Below, piece after piece: positions 46,451 through 57,570 of a stretch of 64,000 nt of DNA. The translations under genes were made by a program, and so were the position numbers. The DNA is from Heterocephalus glaber. Lineage: Eukaryota > Chordata > Mammalia > Rodentia > Bathyergidae. The DNA is taken from contig NW_004624848.1 in NCBI RefSeq assembly GCF_000247695.1, positions 5,423,177 through 5,487,176 of the forward strand, in the 5' to 3' direction. Each line of letters starts with the position of its first letter. Within the stretch, counting starts at the first letter, position 1. Below the pieces are notes generated by a model. The model had not been told where the DNA came from. It searched no databases and worked only from the letters and a program-made list of their open reading frames with translations.

Positions 46451-47164
46451 TTGTGCCAACGATTGTGGAGCAAGCAGAGCAGAAAGCCCCTACTGCTAAT
46501 ATGGAGACCTTTTTTGTTAAAGTCAGTTTCCTGTGCTATGATCACCGCAAGAGGAACAGCTTGGCTCACTGTGTTGCAAGGAGAGGATCCCTACAGTTTA
46601 TATCAACACCAACAGATCCAACCATTTATTAATCGTGTGCATTAAAACGTGTTTTAACAATTTAACCTTTTTTCAATGACCCGTAAAACTGTGAATACTA
46701 CTACCAACAGGTATGCTGGTACACGGTGGGTAGGGGAAGGAAAGAGGAAGAGAAAGGAAGGACGCCGATCAGAAAAGAAAAGAAGGAGAAAAATGGGAAC
46801 AAGTGAAAGAGAGCAGACCGAACTTTACGGACATTTTATAACTGGAATAGGGGGTTGTTGCAAAAGAAGTTGGAGAGAATGTTTGAGGGCAGGAAGGTAG
46901 GCACAGAAAGGAGAGAAGTGTATCTGGAGATTGAGGGTAGATGCGAGGTCCTAACCCTGTAATGTGCAGAGTACGTTTACTCTGGAACCCTCGGTCTGCA
47001 GTTCGAGTGAGGGCCACCCTGACTCGCCCACGAAAGGCACCGTTTATATCAAAGCACCAATTCATTCTTATTCTCCTTTTGACATACACAGACAACTCCC
47101 ATATATGTGTAGAACGAAAGGTGGAAAAGCAGAAGGAAGATAAAGGAATAGCGTAGAAAGAAAG
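46451..47164. other. Unassigned stretch with a purine-rich tract
   Basis: A plus-strand frame (46,103-46,645, 180 codons) crosses from the antisense L1 into this stretch and is probably not a gene. A purine-rich tract at 46,725-46,925 resembles an L1 3' UTR in composition but lacks the family tail. I cannot assign it. Confidence 0.35.
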
Positions 47165-47515
47165 AAGAAAGGATCCCGCGCAAGGGCACTGGGGCCCTGT
47201 TCGTTCTGCGCCTGGCCGGTCGGCCCCCGCCCTCGCCCCTGCGTCCGCCCCAACGCGAGCCGTGGGCCGCAGTGTCCAGCTTCACGCCCGTGGTCCTGGC
47301 CACCCGGAGGGTCCTCGCCTTTCTCCTTCCCGGTCTGCTGGCCTCTGTTGAGGTGGAGGAGGAGGAGCGGCGAGGAGAGGCGAGGCCCAGTCTCCTGCGA
47401 TTGCTGAGACCTCTTGCTGCCGCCCGGGCTGCTTCCGTCCTCCGGGAGGCCCTGTCCACCCGTGGGCCTGCAGCTGCCTGGAGCGCCCGGCCCTCGGAGC
47501 TTAATAGCAGGAATA
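47165..47515. promoter_or_regulatory. Small CpG island-like patch
   Basis: About 350 bp with very high GC and dense CpG ('ccggtcggcccccgccctcg', 'tccgccccaacgcgagccgt'). It could be a host promoter, or the CpG-rich 5' UTR promoter of the antisense L1 that ends about 0.7 kb to its left. I see no L1 5' UTR signature I can rely on. Minus-strand frames of 136 and 150 codons span it, arginine- and glycine-rich, and are best explained by composition. Confidence 0.55.
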
Positions 47516-48169
47516 TTCAAGAAAACGGTAGAGCCTGATGAAAAGCATGCACACAGAACAACGCATTTGTATCTAAAATGTAGTCACAGAAAAAATTGCG
47601 CTGATGATTACCGAGGCCATGTCAGAAGCAGGTCCAGTCTTTGCTGTGGGTGACCGTGTCTGGCTCCCTACGGTGTCTCACGTCCTGGAATCCCATCAGC
47701 CGCGCGCAGTCCTACTGCCTGGTTTTGTCCATCGCTCCATCAGTGGAGACACCACCCCGCTGAGGGGTAGTTGGTTACACAATCCATGTGGGACCTGGGA
47801 AATTGCTTAACTATCAGTTACACTGAAACAATAAAGACTTGTAGGCTTCTGTGTCCTCCTTAAAACAATATTCTCACCTGGATTTCTTCAATTGCTTTCT
47901 CAGGAGATCGTTTTTTCTTCACACCCATTCTGCAGACACATGCTTTCTTCTTTCCTAGCTTGCCTCTCTGTGTGTTTTCTCCAGTACCCTAATTGCCAGT
48001 AATTATTTGGGAATTTATATGTGAAGATGTGTGTAGGGTTAGGGAGAGATGACGCTATGAGAGAAACAGTAACAACACACAGAGAGGTAACGTTTTTCAG
48101 ACTACCACATGTGCACACACAGCGGAGAGCTTTCCTCTTCCTAGATAATGTCTGCTTACATTTTAACAC
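47516..48169. other. Unassigned stretch
   Basis: No gene recognised. The minus-strand frame at 47,900-48,175 (91 codons) has no family features. Confidence 0.4.
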
Positions 48170-48400
48170 CTTCATTAATTACATTTGACATACAATAGAA
48201 TACACATATTCCAAATACAGAATCTGGTAAATTACTATGTTGAACACCCAGAAATTTTAACCACAGTCAAGATAATTATCTATCATCCCCCAAATAGCCT
48301 CGGGCCTCCAGCACCCATCCCTCTGCAGTTTATTAAATTTTACATATTGAAATGATTCTTTATGTGCCTTTTATATCTGTTTTCTTACATTTGAAGCCCG
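48170..48400 (-). mobile_element. Ancient L1M 3' UTR fragment, antisense
   Basis: 'ttacatttgacatacaatag', 'gaacacccagaaattttaac' and 'cacagtcaagataattatct' followed by 'catcccccaaatagcctcgg' match the antisense of old L1M 3' UTRs ('taattgacatacaataa...caccacaatcaagataat...caccccc'). No coding part is present. Confidence 0.6.
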
Positions 48401-49031
48401 GATATCAGTCATTTCGATGTGTTTCTTCTTAGACCTCTGAGTTCAAAGTGTGCATCAGGTCTGGAGTTAGCTTCCCATTATTCCTTCACATGTTCCCACC
48501 CCACTTCTCTCTCTACTTTGCTGACTCACAGCACATGGTCACTCGGGACCTCAAGTTGTACCATGCAGCTCACTAATGCTTTGCTCCTTTTTTGGTCTCA
48601 TTTCAAAAATCTTTTTGTTTGTTGAATGATTCTCTTGTTACATTTTTTAAATCTTTTACTTCATAGTTAAATTCACTGGCATTTTTTTTTTTTTTGGCTA
48701 CAATTCTAATCTGATAGAAATTCCACCAAGTTAAGCGATTTTCATTTCAGTCAAGGGAGTCCTCAGACCTAGTACTTCACCTTGGGCCTTTCAGATCCTC
48801 ACTCATACCTTTGGTTAGCATGTTTGAGGACTGTTGAAGTCTCTTGAACACATAGAATTGAGCTAAAATAACTTTTTAAATGACATGGGCTAATTAGATA
48901 ATTATTGTTATTTCTAGGTTAGTCTTGATTGACTTTTCTCCCTACTAGAGTTTTATTTTTAGCTTCTATGAATACTTGCAAATTTGCAATTAGATGAGAT
49001 TGAATTTCACTGTACACTGAATTTTGTTTAA
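48401..49031. other. Unassigned stretch
   Basis: No gene or repeat recognised apart from a T run near 48,685. Confidence 0.4.
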
Positions 49032-49181
49032 TTTTTTTTTTTTTGAGGCAGGGTCTTTCTTTGTAGTCCATGCTTGTTTTGAGCTCATTATGTAGCACAG
49101 GCTGGCCTTGAACTCATGGCAATCCTCTTGCCTCAGCCTCCCAAGTGCTGGGATTACAGGTATGGGCCACCACACCCAGCT
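49032..49181 (-). mobile_element. B1 SINE, antisense
   Basis: A poly-T is followed by 'gaggcagggtctttctttgt', 'tagcacaggctggccttgaa', 'cctcccaagtgctgggatta' and 'ccaccacacccagct', the full reverse complement of B1. The flanking 'ctgaattttgttta' (49,017) and 'ctgaatatttatt' (49,180) look like the target-site duplication. Confidence 0.93.
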
Positions 49182-49239
49182 GAATATTTATTTTTTATAT
49201 ATGTCTGAGTATTAACTTAGTACATATTTTGTTAACCAA

Positions 49240-49367
49240 GAGAAGGGCAGAACAGGGAGGAAGTGAAAGGGGATCAAAAACAGAATTAAGATGTGACCAA
49301 ATCCTCGCAATGAATGTAATCATTACTGCAATTATCTACAAATAAAAACTTACTAGAAAAAAAAAGA
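49240..49367 (+). mobile_element. Possible L1 3' UTR tail
   Basis: A short purine-rich piece, then 'atgtgaccaaatcctcgcaa', 'tgaatgtaatcattactgca' and 'attatctacaaataaaaact' in the same order as the L1 family tail in this window ('tacaagatcc...atgaatgtaact...accaataaa'). Diverged and tentative. Confidence 0.45.
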
Positions 49368-50850
49368 GTGATTCTTCTGGGTCTTACTTTAAATTTGTTA
49401 GTTGTTAATTCTGTGCTAATTTCACAAAATACCTCTAAATAGGCGATCAAATATCCCACCATCATAGAGTGCTATTTAACAAGCACTGGCCCTCTGATGC
49501 TCTTTAATCTCTTAGGTTAAGATATTCCTGAGAATTTACAAACTTCTGTCTTGGGCTGTCATCTCTGAGAAAAGCTACAGCATCACACTGATGTGGAAAA
49601 CAAGCCCCGGTGAGGATTCTAGTGTGACAGAGTGTGCATGAGCTGTGAGGAAATATGCTGCATGCACAGGGCCTGAGACCCAGCCAGACACAAACTGGCT
49701 AATACAAATTAACAAAATAACTTTTCTGTTCTCTCTGACACTAAAGAGATGTAGATGCCCTGTGCTCTTTTATACCATGAATTTATTTCAGAATGCTGAA
49801 ATATGACACGGCCCAAAAGCTCAAAGCTGAACACACTGCTCCACATTCCCACCCACTAAACAGATCTTAGTCGTGTTCAGATGATAGGTCTGATTCTCAG
49901 GAGCCTTTTTAGCCTTTACAGGCTGTCATCAGGGAAAGGGCACAGTGCAGGGCCTCGAAGACCAGGCCGAATGGACCACAGTGGACATGACACTGAGTGT
50001 GAGAGACAACTCAAGAAACAGGAAGGACTGAGTTTATGGAGAGTCGGGCATTCTGATCTGGGCCTCCCTGACAAGTGATAGCTTCTCATACACACAGGAC
50101 TCAAACCACTGTCGGGAAAGAGAGAAGAAGGTAACCTGCTTTATTCAGTGACACATGGGAGAATAATCAGCGTTACAGCGCTGATCAATTAACCATTTTC
50201 AGATAAGCATCCAGTATAGCTTATTTCACTTTGATTCGGCTAAAAAGCCTGGAACAAGTTAGCCTTGCCATACTTCAGTCTTCCTTTTAAATAAAAATAC
50301 AGCCAAGATAATTTCAATGTTAGTAATGCAATTAATTCTATAAAATTAAAATGTAGTCACACTCACCATTACTCATTTTCTTGTTGAAAACTCTCAATTG
50401 AGAATCAGATCAATACTTTACAATGTCATTGCCATTGCTCTCATTATTTTATACATTTTATAAATATAAAATTTGGGCATATAGCAGAATAGATCATTGT
50501 GAATCTCTTATTAGAGCTAGTATTTTTGGAAACATGAATATTTATGGAAGAATTTATACCTGTAAGGACACTAAGGTTCTAAGGCAAAAGTCAAGTTCAG
50601 AATCTTTACTTTTGTTTATTGATTGTCCTCATGATATAAAATATGTATTTTCCAACATTCAAAAATATTGTCAGTTTGACTTTGGCAAAAATCTAAATAA
50701 AACCTCCTTCTCAAAATAATTAATAAAACACCTGAAGTGTTATTCACACAGTTAAATGATAGAACACACTTCAGTATTTATCTGGGTTTCAGTGTTGAGC
50801 AACACATTCACCGGCACATTGAGGACTCTTTTGTAAAAGAGTGTTGAGAA
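49368..50850. other. Unassigned stretch
   Basis: No gene or named repeat. The plus-strand frame at 50,423-50,719 (98 codons) is AT-rich and unrecognised. Confidence 0.4.
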
Positions 50851-50996
50851 GCTGGGCGTGGTGGTGCATGCCTGTAATCCCAGCACTCAGGAGGCTGAGG
50901 CAGGAGGATTGCCATGAGTTAGAGGCCAGCCTGGGCTACATAGTGAGTTCAAGGCCAGCCTGAACTATGTAGCAAGAGTCTCTCAGGAAAAACAAA
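50851..50996 (+). mobile_element. B1 SINE, well preserved
   Basis: 'gctgggcgtggtggtgcatg' head, 'cctgtaatcccagcactcag', then the tandem 'aggccagcctgggctacata' / 'aggccagcctgaactatgta' internal duplication typical of rodent B1. The A-rich tail is short. The flanking 'tgttgaga' at 50,842-50,849 recurs just after the element. Confidence 0.95.
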
Positions 50997-53659
50997 TGTT
51001 GAGAGGAATATGAATATCTTATGTTGTCACAGGAACCAAGAGATAAACTTGTTTGAAATGAGCAAGCTTACACTATACAAGTATGTTTGAGAGGTTAAAC
51101 TTCCTTTTTGCTAAAAAAATAACTGGCTGTGTTGTTTCTTGTGCTGTAAGGAAGAACACTGCCCTTGGACAGGACAGGAGAGAAGCCAGGACTCCGTGTT
51201 GCAGAGCAGGTCACATGGTGTCTTTCCTGCACACCTGTAGGCGCCTTTGCCCCTGATGGGTGCACAAGTCATTTCCTTTGTACACAGGACACCCCTTCCA
51301 TGGCCCAGCAAAGGGAGCCGAGCCCCTCCCCTGCCCTGTGCTTCGAGTGCCACTTTATCAACATCTTCAAAGTGAAGGGAGGCAACAGTGTCGATTCCTT
51401 CTCTTTGATTGATAAACCATCACCCAGTCAAGGAATAGAATGAGTTTTTCCTTCCTAAGAATACAAGACTTACAAAGTATAGTTATAAGAAAAAATATAA
51501 GAATGAGAGAAGAAAATATTTTCTCATTTTCCCTTCCGTTTTTATTTTTAGTGCCTTCTAAATATGTTGTATGTACCAAACAAAAATGACAGTAAATACA
51601 ATACTGATTTACATATCATATGTATATATTTCTTCTATCTAACACTGCATTATGAAGGATTATTTTATTCTATGGTCTTTTTAAAAATAGCGATCAGAAA
51701 ATACACTGTTTGCTTGGACATGTGCCCAAACTAAATCCTTCCACAAGTAACTTAGTGAATTCCTGCCAAGTTCCAGCGGTGTGTAAACTTGTAATCAGGG
51801 CTGCAGATGCACAGACGGGGATTGGAGAACATGCGCAGTGGCAGCTGTCCTGCCACAGAGACTGCGGGAGGCTCAGGGTTCCCCATGGACAAAAGCAGAG
51901 ACTTTCCTGTCTGTTGGACACCTAAAGTTCACTCCACCCCACAAGTGATACCTACGACTCCAACAGCACGAAGGTAGGAATGAGGTCAAGAGGATTAATC
52001 CACTCTTAAGTTTTGACCCTTTAGTTGTCACTGTAACAGACACAGTACAGCAGTAGGAATGCTACATAGTTAAGATGAGGAGCACTGAATCAGCCCAGCT
52101 CTGGAAGCAGGTCTGGAATCACATTCTGACACTGTTGATTATATCTTTATAAACGAATTAAATTCTATGCATTTTTTATGTTTTTCCACATGAAATGTTG
52201 ATGAAATGTGAGTGGGGCATGGGGAGATCTCATAAAGGTTATGTATTTATAGTACCAAGGATGTATAATTTGGCCTTCAAATAATCTTAGAATGATAGAT
52301 TCCTGAAGATAGTCTACAGTAGGCATAGTGGAGAACAGAGGTTTGTACAGTCAATCACATATGTAACGAGAATTCAGAGATCATGGAAACAATAGTTTGT
52401 CCTTTCATGTATTTTCTGTACCTACTACTCATTAATTAAACCATTAAAGAGTTAAAATACCAATCTGATAGGCACTGATAACAAAGGTACTATAGAAAGA
52501 GGAAATCAAGGAAAATAGTTCCTTAGCCCAGTAAGTGAGGTAGCTTTCCCAGAAGGCTTGAAATTAGGAAGAGAAGGTATGGTAAGAAGACTTAGCCTTT
52601 AAGGTAGCACCAAGCTGCTTGCTCCACAGGCCCCATCCAAGGCTGACCTTGATGAAGGTCATCCTTCTCCAAGCTGACACTGTGTGCACCTGTCCTCAAA
52701 TATGCTACTGCCACAGTGCTCCTAGGTCCCACTCAACCTGGCCTCAACTGTCCCTCTTTAATTTTATTTCTCATAAAATATTTTTAAAGATGAGAGTTTC
52801 ACAAATTTTGTTTTAACTTTGATTTACCATTATCCAGGGGCTAATAGGTACAAAACATTATATTAATGCACTTATTTTACTAATCAAACAATAATTTTGA
52901 GGTGTCATTAGTTTGTTTTAATTTCTAGTTTAAATTCTTCTCCCAAATCACTAATCTGAGCTAAACAGACACTTAGAGTCTTATCTGATGACAAAAATAT
53001 GCAAATAAATGCTCGGTATTTTGTTGTGTAATTTGGAACGTTTCTACCTAAGTAGAAATCTTGCTCATAAAGAAGCTAGATGGGATATATTTCTGACCAT
53101 GGAAATTGTTGAGAAGGAAATAAATCAATTTGACTACAACAATACAAACTTTTAGAAACAAGTTTCTTCTAAATTAAAATAATGTTTCCACTGCTTAATA
53201 ATTGATTTCTTGACTGGAGACTCAACTCTATTCTTAGTATGCATGAAGCCAGGAGAGAGATTCCACAGGCGATGTTTCCATTTCCTTCTTGTGACTTCTG
53301 GAATTAGCCCAAGGTTCACAAGTGAATAAAAATAAACATTTTAATTAATGCTGTAATTCTTTATTAGGGTTCTTCATGATTACTGGCCCTTCCAGTTTTG
53401 ACAAGAGGTATAATTTTTATTGGTCTAGTTGGCTAATAGACCTTTGCCTATTGGGGATGTTCTTGTCACACTCTTGCATGCACCCTAGAAAATAACAATT
53501 AAAGTTAATAGAGTATTTATCATTATTTCAAAGCTGTAATTTATTTTTGCACTATAATAACTGCTAAGATCTGAAGGCAACATTTGCATTTAGATTAATC
53601 CTAGAGGGATTAAATGGGAGTTTGCAAAGTGCAATGAAATAAGTATATTCACCTGACTT
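50997..53659. other. Unassigned stretch
   Basis: No gene or named repeat. A slightly GC-richer segment at 51,150-51,440 has frames on both strands (92 and 80 codons) with no domain. The remainder is AT-rich. Confidence 0.4.
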
Positions 53660-53800
53660 AATAAAATAGCTATTATTTATTGAGCCCTTTATGTGTTACA
53701 AATACTATGCTATTACTGCCTTAGCTTAACTCTGACAACAAAGGCAAAATTGAAGCCAATTCAAAAATTAAGAAATGGAATTCTAGGAAATTATGCATAC
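53660..53800 (+). repeat. MIR SINE relic
   Basis: 'tagctattatttattgagcc', then 'ctttatgtgttacaaatact' and 'atgctattactgccttagct' follow the MIR 3' half ('accatttattgagcacctactatgtgccaggcactgtgcta'). Confidence 0.65.
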
Positions 53801-55739
53801 ATTGAATAATATGACATTTTCTTTTTCACAGTTTACCTAGTTGATTCCATATGGATTATCTGCTAACACAGAGACCAGAATTCACATCTAGCTTCAAAGG
53901 GCAGGTGCCTGAGCCTCAGGACTCCCTGTCTGCATGATTTCTTGTACATGAAAACTGTGAAGGAAAGCATAGTCTGAATTTTAAATCACTTTGTCCTAAA
54001 CTGAATCCCACATTTAAAGTTTACTAGCTTTTCTTTACGAAAAGGTCAGTTGAACTTTTTGAGTAAGTGCTAGTATTTCCTAGTGATTCCCTAAGAAAAT
54101 GTACCACAGGACACACTGATCTCAATGTAAACATTTATTTTTTTTCTCTCACCCTCTAATGAAAAGTAAGGGTTTCTGAAATGTACTTCTGGAAATTACA
54201 CATGAAAGTTATTTAAATATATACATATGTATTACTTTGAATATATGTTTTAATTTGAGTTAAGTAGCAAATAAGTTTCCCTGGTAGAAAAATTTGGGGA
54301 TATGTTGTCAAAAAAGCATAATATTTAAATATTAATAAATCATTCAAAAATATGCAAATATTTAACTGTATATAGCAATTATAAATATTGTGCATATAGT
54401 ATGCAGTTGTTTCAGAATATGCATTTCTTCAACAGTGCACAGTTACAGCATATCTAAATTCTCTAAAAACTGTGAAAAACAAGAGATTCCAATACTTTCA
54501 TTTTGCTGTAAATTAAACCACAAGCACAGATGCACCCCGTTTTGCCACACCTGCTATGTGCTGCAGTGTGACCAGAACTCAGGCAACATAGATGCTTCCA
54601 TGCAAGGAGCACTGCACAGTTCTGGTGTAGAAATTAGTATGTTGTTAACCAAGTTACTCTGCTGGGTTCCAGATTATTATTGAATGATGTCTGGGAATAT
54701 CAGAGGAGGTTGAATTGTTCTCCATCTCTCAGTAGCTAGGAGGGGAAACAAATGGTCAGTTTCGTAGAAGAAAATAGTATTTTCAAGAAAATGGTGATTT
54801 TGTGAGAGTTCCAGAGGCAAGGCCCGGAGTTCTGGGAAGACCCATCTGAAGGCACCTGCGCCGCCCGGGAGCGCACATCACGAGATGCTGCTGCCCCACA
54901 GCCCCGGAGCCCACCTGGATGCATCAGAAAACAGAAGCAGACCGAACATGTGTAAGAGTGTTTGCAGCAGGAGGCAGCAGGCCACCTCAATCACGCGCGC
55001 ACCAGAAGTGCCCTAGAGTCGGCTTGGTGCTGTCTGATGACCTTCAACCTTTTCCCTTCTAGCCTGTGGCCTACCACGCACCGCCTTCCCCGCTTCTGGA
55101 GTGAGTTCCTCTCCTCCCTCTGAGACCGAAGTTACTCTCCTCCCTGACTTGTTCCTGACTCCCTAACTCCACTGCCATTGCTTTCATGCAGACAATAGCA
55201 TCCTGATTGATGGCAAGAGCCTCTCTGGTGTTCCGTTCCGTTCTAAAGCACTGTGAATCATTTTTCAGTTTTACTTTTTCAAAATGCATACTAATAACAT
55301 CATTAGTGTTTTCAGGATTAGATAAAACATCTTTTTAATTCAGAATATCCTATATGGCATATTTCTATCTTCTTTATCTCTCTCTATTTTGCACAGTCAC
55401 TTATGAATAACCACGACTTTTCATTCTTCCCACATTAGGTGCAATTTATGCCATAGAATTTCTCCCTCTGCCTCTTTTTCTCTGTTTCTCTCTCTTGCCT
55501 GACATGACTTCAATTTTCTCACCTTCGTTTTTTTACTTGCATAATTTATCCTCTAATATACATCTCAAGAGTTTTTTATTTCTTAGCAATATTTTGATCC
55601 TGATATTTATTTGGATGCTTCCATTAATGTTTATGATAGATGCATCGTGTATTCCTGCGATATATGCCCCCAATAATACTCCACGATGTGAGATATTTGA
55701 AAACCTGTGAGATTTTAAAACAATAATTAAATATTTTAT
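53801..55739. other. Unassigned stretch with a GC-rich patch
   Basis: Mostly AT-rich. From 54,820 to 55,240 GC rises and a few CpGs cluster ('cctgcgccgcccgggagcgc', 'aatcacgcgcgcaccagaag'); a minus-strand frame of 84 codons spans part of it. I recognise no exon. Confidence 0.35.
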
Positions 55740-56131
55740 TTTGAAATAAAAGGAAATCTCTTATAGTTGTAATAATTAATACAATAAGATCTCATGTACA
55801 TATCACCTTGTCCTTTAATAGCAATATTGTATAAAAGTACAGCACAAGATCTCATGTGGGATATTGACTTTGATCTTGTTCAGATTTCTAGCTTTACATG
55901 TAGTCGGCTGTATGTGTGTATATTTAGTTCTATACAACTACGTCACAAGTATACATTATGAATCTACTATCACACAAAATGCACAGAACAATTGCATCCC
56001 TACAAGGATTCTTGGTGACACTGTTTCATAAGCACATTTTCTTTCTTCCCATTTCTAGCTCCATCCCTGAGTCCCACCAACAGCTAATCAATTCTGTATT
56101 TCCATAATTTTTACATTTAAATACGTTACAT
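55740..56131 (-). mobile_element. Ancient L1M 3' UTR, antisense
   Basis: 'cttgttcagatttctagctt', 'tacatgtagtcggctgtatg', 'tctatacaactacgtcacaa' and 'ccaacagctaatcaattctg' reproduce the antisense of a common L1M 3' UTR. It is joined at about 56,132 to a sense L1M segment. Confidence 0.55.
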
Positions 56132-56470
56132 AGTAGATGAATGGATAAACAAAACCTGGATTTGCGTACAATAAGATACAGTTCAGGTGTTTTAAGAAAT
56201 TAAAATATGACAGATGCTGCCACAAGGATGACCCATGAAACACCATGGTAAGCGACATGACCAAGTCGTGAAAGGTGGATGTGGCTGGACTCCAGCAGCT
56301 CCTTCTGGGGGTGCAGTCAGAAAGGCAGGCAGCTGCAGCCCGAACAATGGGAGCAGGAGCCCTTGGGCTTCAGCCATGCACAGCATCAGCTGGGAACAGG
56401 AACAGCTCTGGGGACTGGTGGTGCTCATCACTTCATGGGAATGTAGTGCACTAAATGCTACAGAACAGCA
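56132..56470 (+). mobile_element. Ancient L1M post-ORF2 and 3' UTR, sense
   Basis: 'gtagatgaatggataaacaa', 'acagatgctgccacaaggat', 'ggtaagcgacatgaccaagt' and 'ggtggtgctcatcacttcat' follow the L1M block near 'gatgaatggataaacaaaatgtgg'. The opposite orientations to either side of 56,132 suggest another twin-primed insertion or two independent fragments. Confidence 0.5.
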
Positions 56471-56559
56471 AGCTTAGCATGTGGTGTTACATGAGATCAC
56501 TTGGTCAAGTAACTGTTGATAACTGTTTTTCACTCATCTTTCTTTGAGGAGTTGCATCG

Positions 56560-57016
56560 TACTGTACCTATAATCCACTGGTTTTAAGCTCTCTGTTCTG
56601 TTCCATTTACCAATCTGTCTTTTCCGTCAGGAACTCCACAGTGTTTTCATCACTGCAGCTTTATTATAAGTCTTGAAATCTAACAGTGTCAGTCCTCCCT
56701 GTGGCTTCATTCTTTTCTTCCGTAGCAGGCTGTCTATTCTGAGTCTTCTGCATTTATATATAAACTTTTGAATAAGTTTGCCAATATCTAAAAATATAAG
56801 TTGCTGAAATTTGCATGAAGGAAGAATTGAATCTGCAAGTGGAATTGGGAACAGCTTACAATTGACAACATTGAATCTTTTTATCCATAAGCATGAAGTA
56901 CTTTTCCATTTATTTAGCTCTTTTTTGATTTCTTTCATCAAAGTGTTTCTCTTTTTAGATTTACTCATACAAATCTTAGATTATTTTTTACTAAAATTTT
57001 AAAGTGTAACATTTTT
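56560..57016 (-). pseudogene. Old L1 ORF2 fragment, antisense
   Basis: The minus strand translates (56,968-56,627) into an L1 ORF2 mid-region: 'KELNKWKSTSCLWIKRFNVV', 'RLRIDSLLRKKRMKPQGGLT' and 'LLDFKTYNKAAVMKTLWSS' type blocks, which lie downstream of the reverse-transcriptase domain. The 113-codon frame is open by survival, but the element is truncated on both sides. Confidence 0.82.
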
Positions 57017-57228
57017 GTTTGTTTTTTATTCATTAAGTTTATTGGTACATTTTAGGTATACAGTATGATGACATTCATCATTGGGGATTTGTGCCTTTAC
57101 ATGATGTATCCTGGTTCTTATTTTTTCCCCTTCCCCTTCCCTCCCTTCAACCCCTGCAACCCTCCCTATTGAAAAAGACTTTGTTTCCATTTTTTCCTTT
57201 TCTCATATTTTTTCTTTCCCTTCTTTCC
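57017..57228 (-). mobile_element. 5'-truncated L1 3' UTR insertion, antisense
   Basis: 'cattaagtttattggtacat' through 'tccattttttccttttctca' is the reverse complement of the purine-rich L1 3' UTR. The perfect 15-bp direct repeat 'aagtgtaacattttt' at 57,002-57,016 and 57,229-57,243 bounds it. Only about 210 bp of the 3' end was inserted. Confidence 0.9.
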
Positions 57229-57570
57229 AAGTGTAACATTTTTATTTATATAAGTTTTGAATCTATTTTGAATTAATTTCTGAATGGGATGTAAGAGCTA
57301 GTTTCAGATTTCATTTTTTATATCCTTCATTTATAGTCTACAAATATTGTTGCTCCAGCACTATTTGTGGAAATATCTATTGTTCTTCCATTGAAATGTT
57401 TTTATACCTTTGTTCAAAAATTAGTTGTGCATATTGATTCTATTTCTGGGATTTCGATTATGTTTTATTGATTTGTATATGTATTCCTCTATCAATATCA
57501 CACTTTCTAAATACCTATAGATACATAATATGATATTACTGAGAGCATTGACTCCACCCACTATGTTTTA
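57229..57570 (-). mobile_element. Old L1M ORF2 fragment, antisense
   Basis: 'tttgaattaatttctgaatg', 'gttgctccagcactatttgt', 'ttccattgaaatgtttttat' and 'ttctatttctgggatttcga' are antisense L1M ORF2 landmarks. They belong upstream (on the plus strand) of those in 56,560-57,016, so this is a separate fragment or a rearranged one. Confidence 0.6.

Noticed and set aside
46103..46645. A 180-codon plus-strand frame as a host gene
   Set aside because: It begins inside antisense L1 sequence, and the peptide resembles nothing I know.
47049..47520. Arginine- and glycine-rich minus-strand frames of 136-150 codons
   Set aside because: Composition of the CpG-rich patch explains them; they overlap each other and a plus-strand frame.
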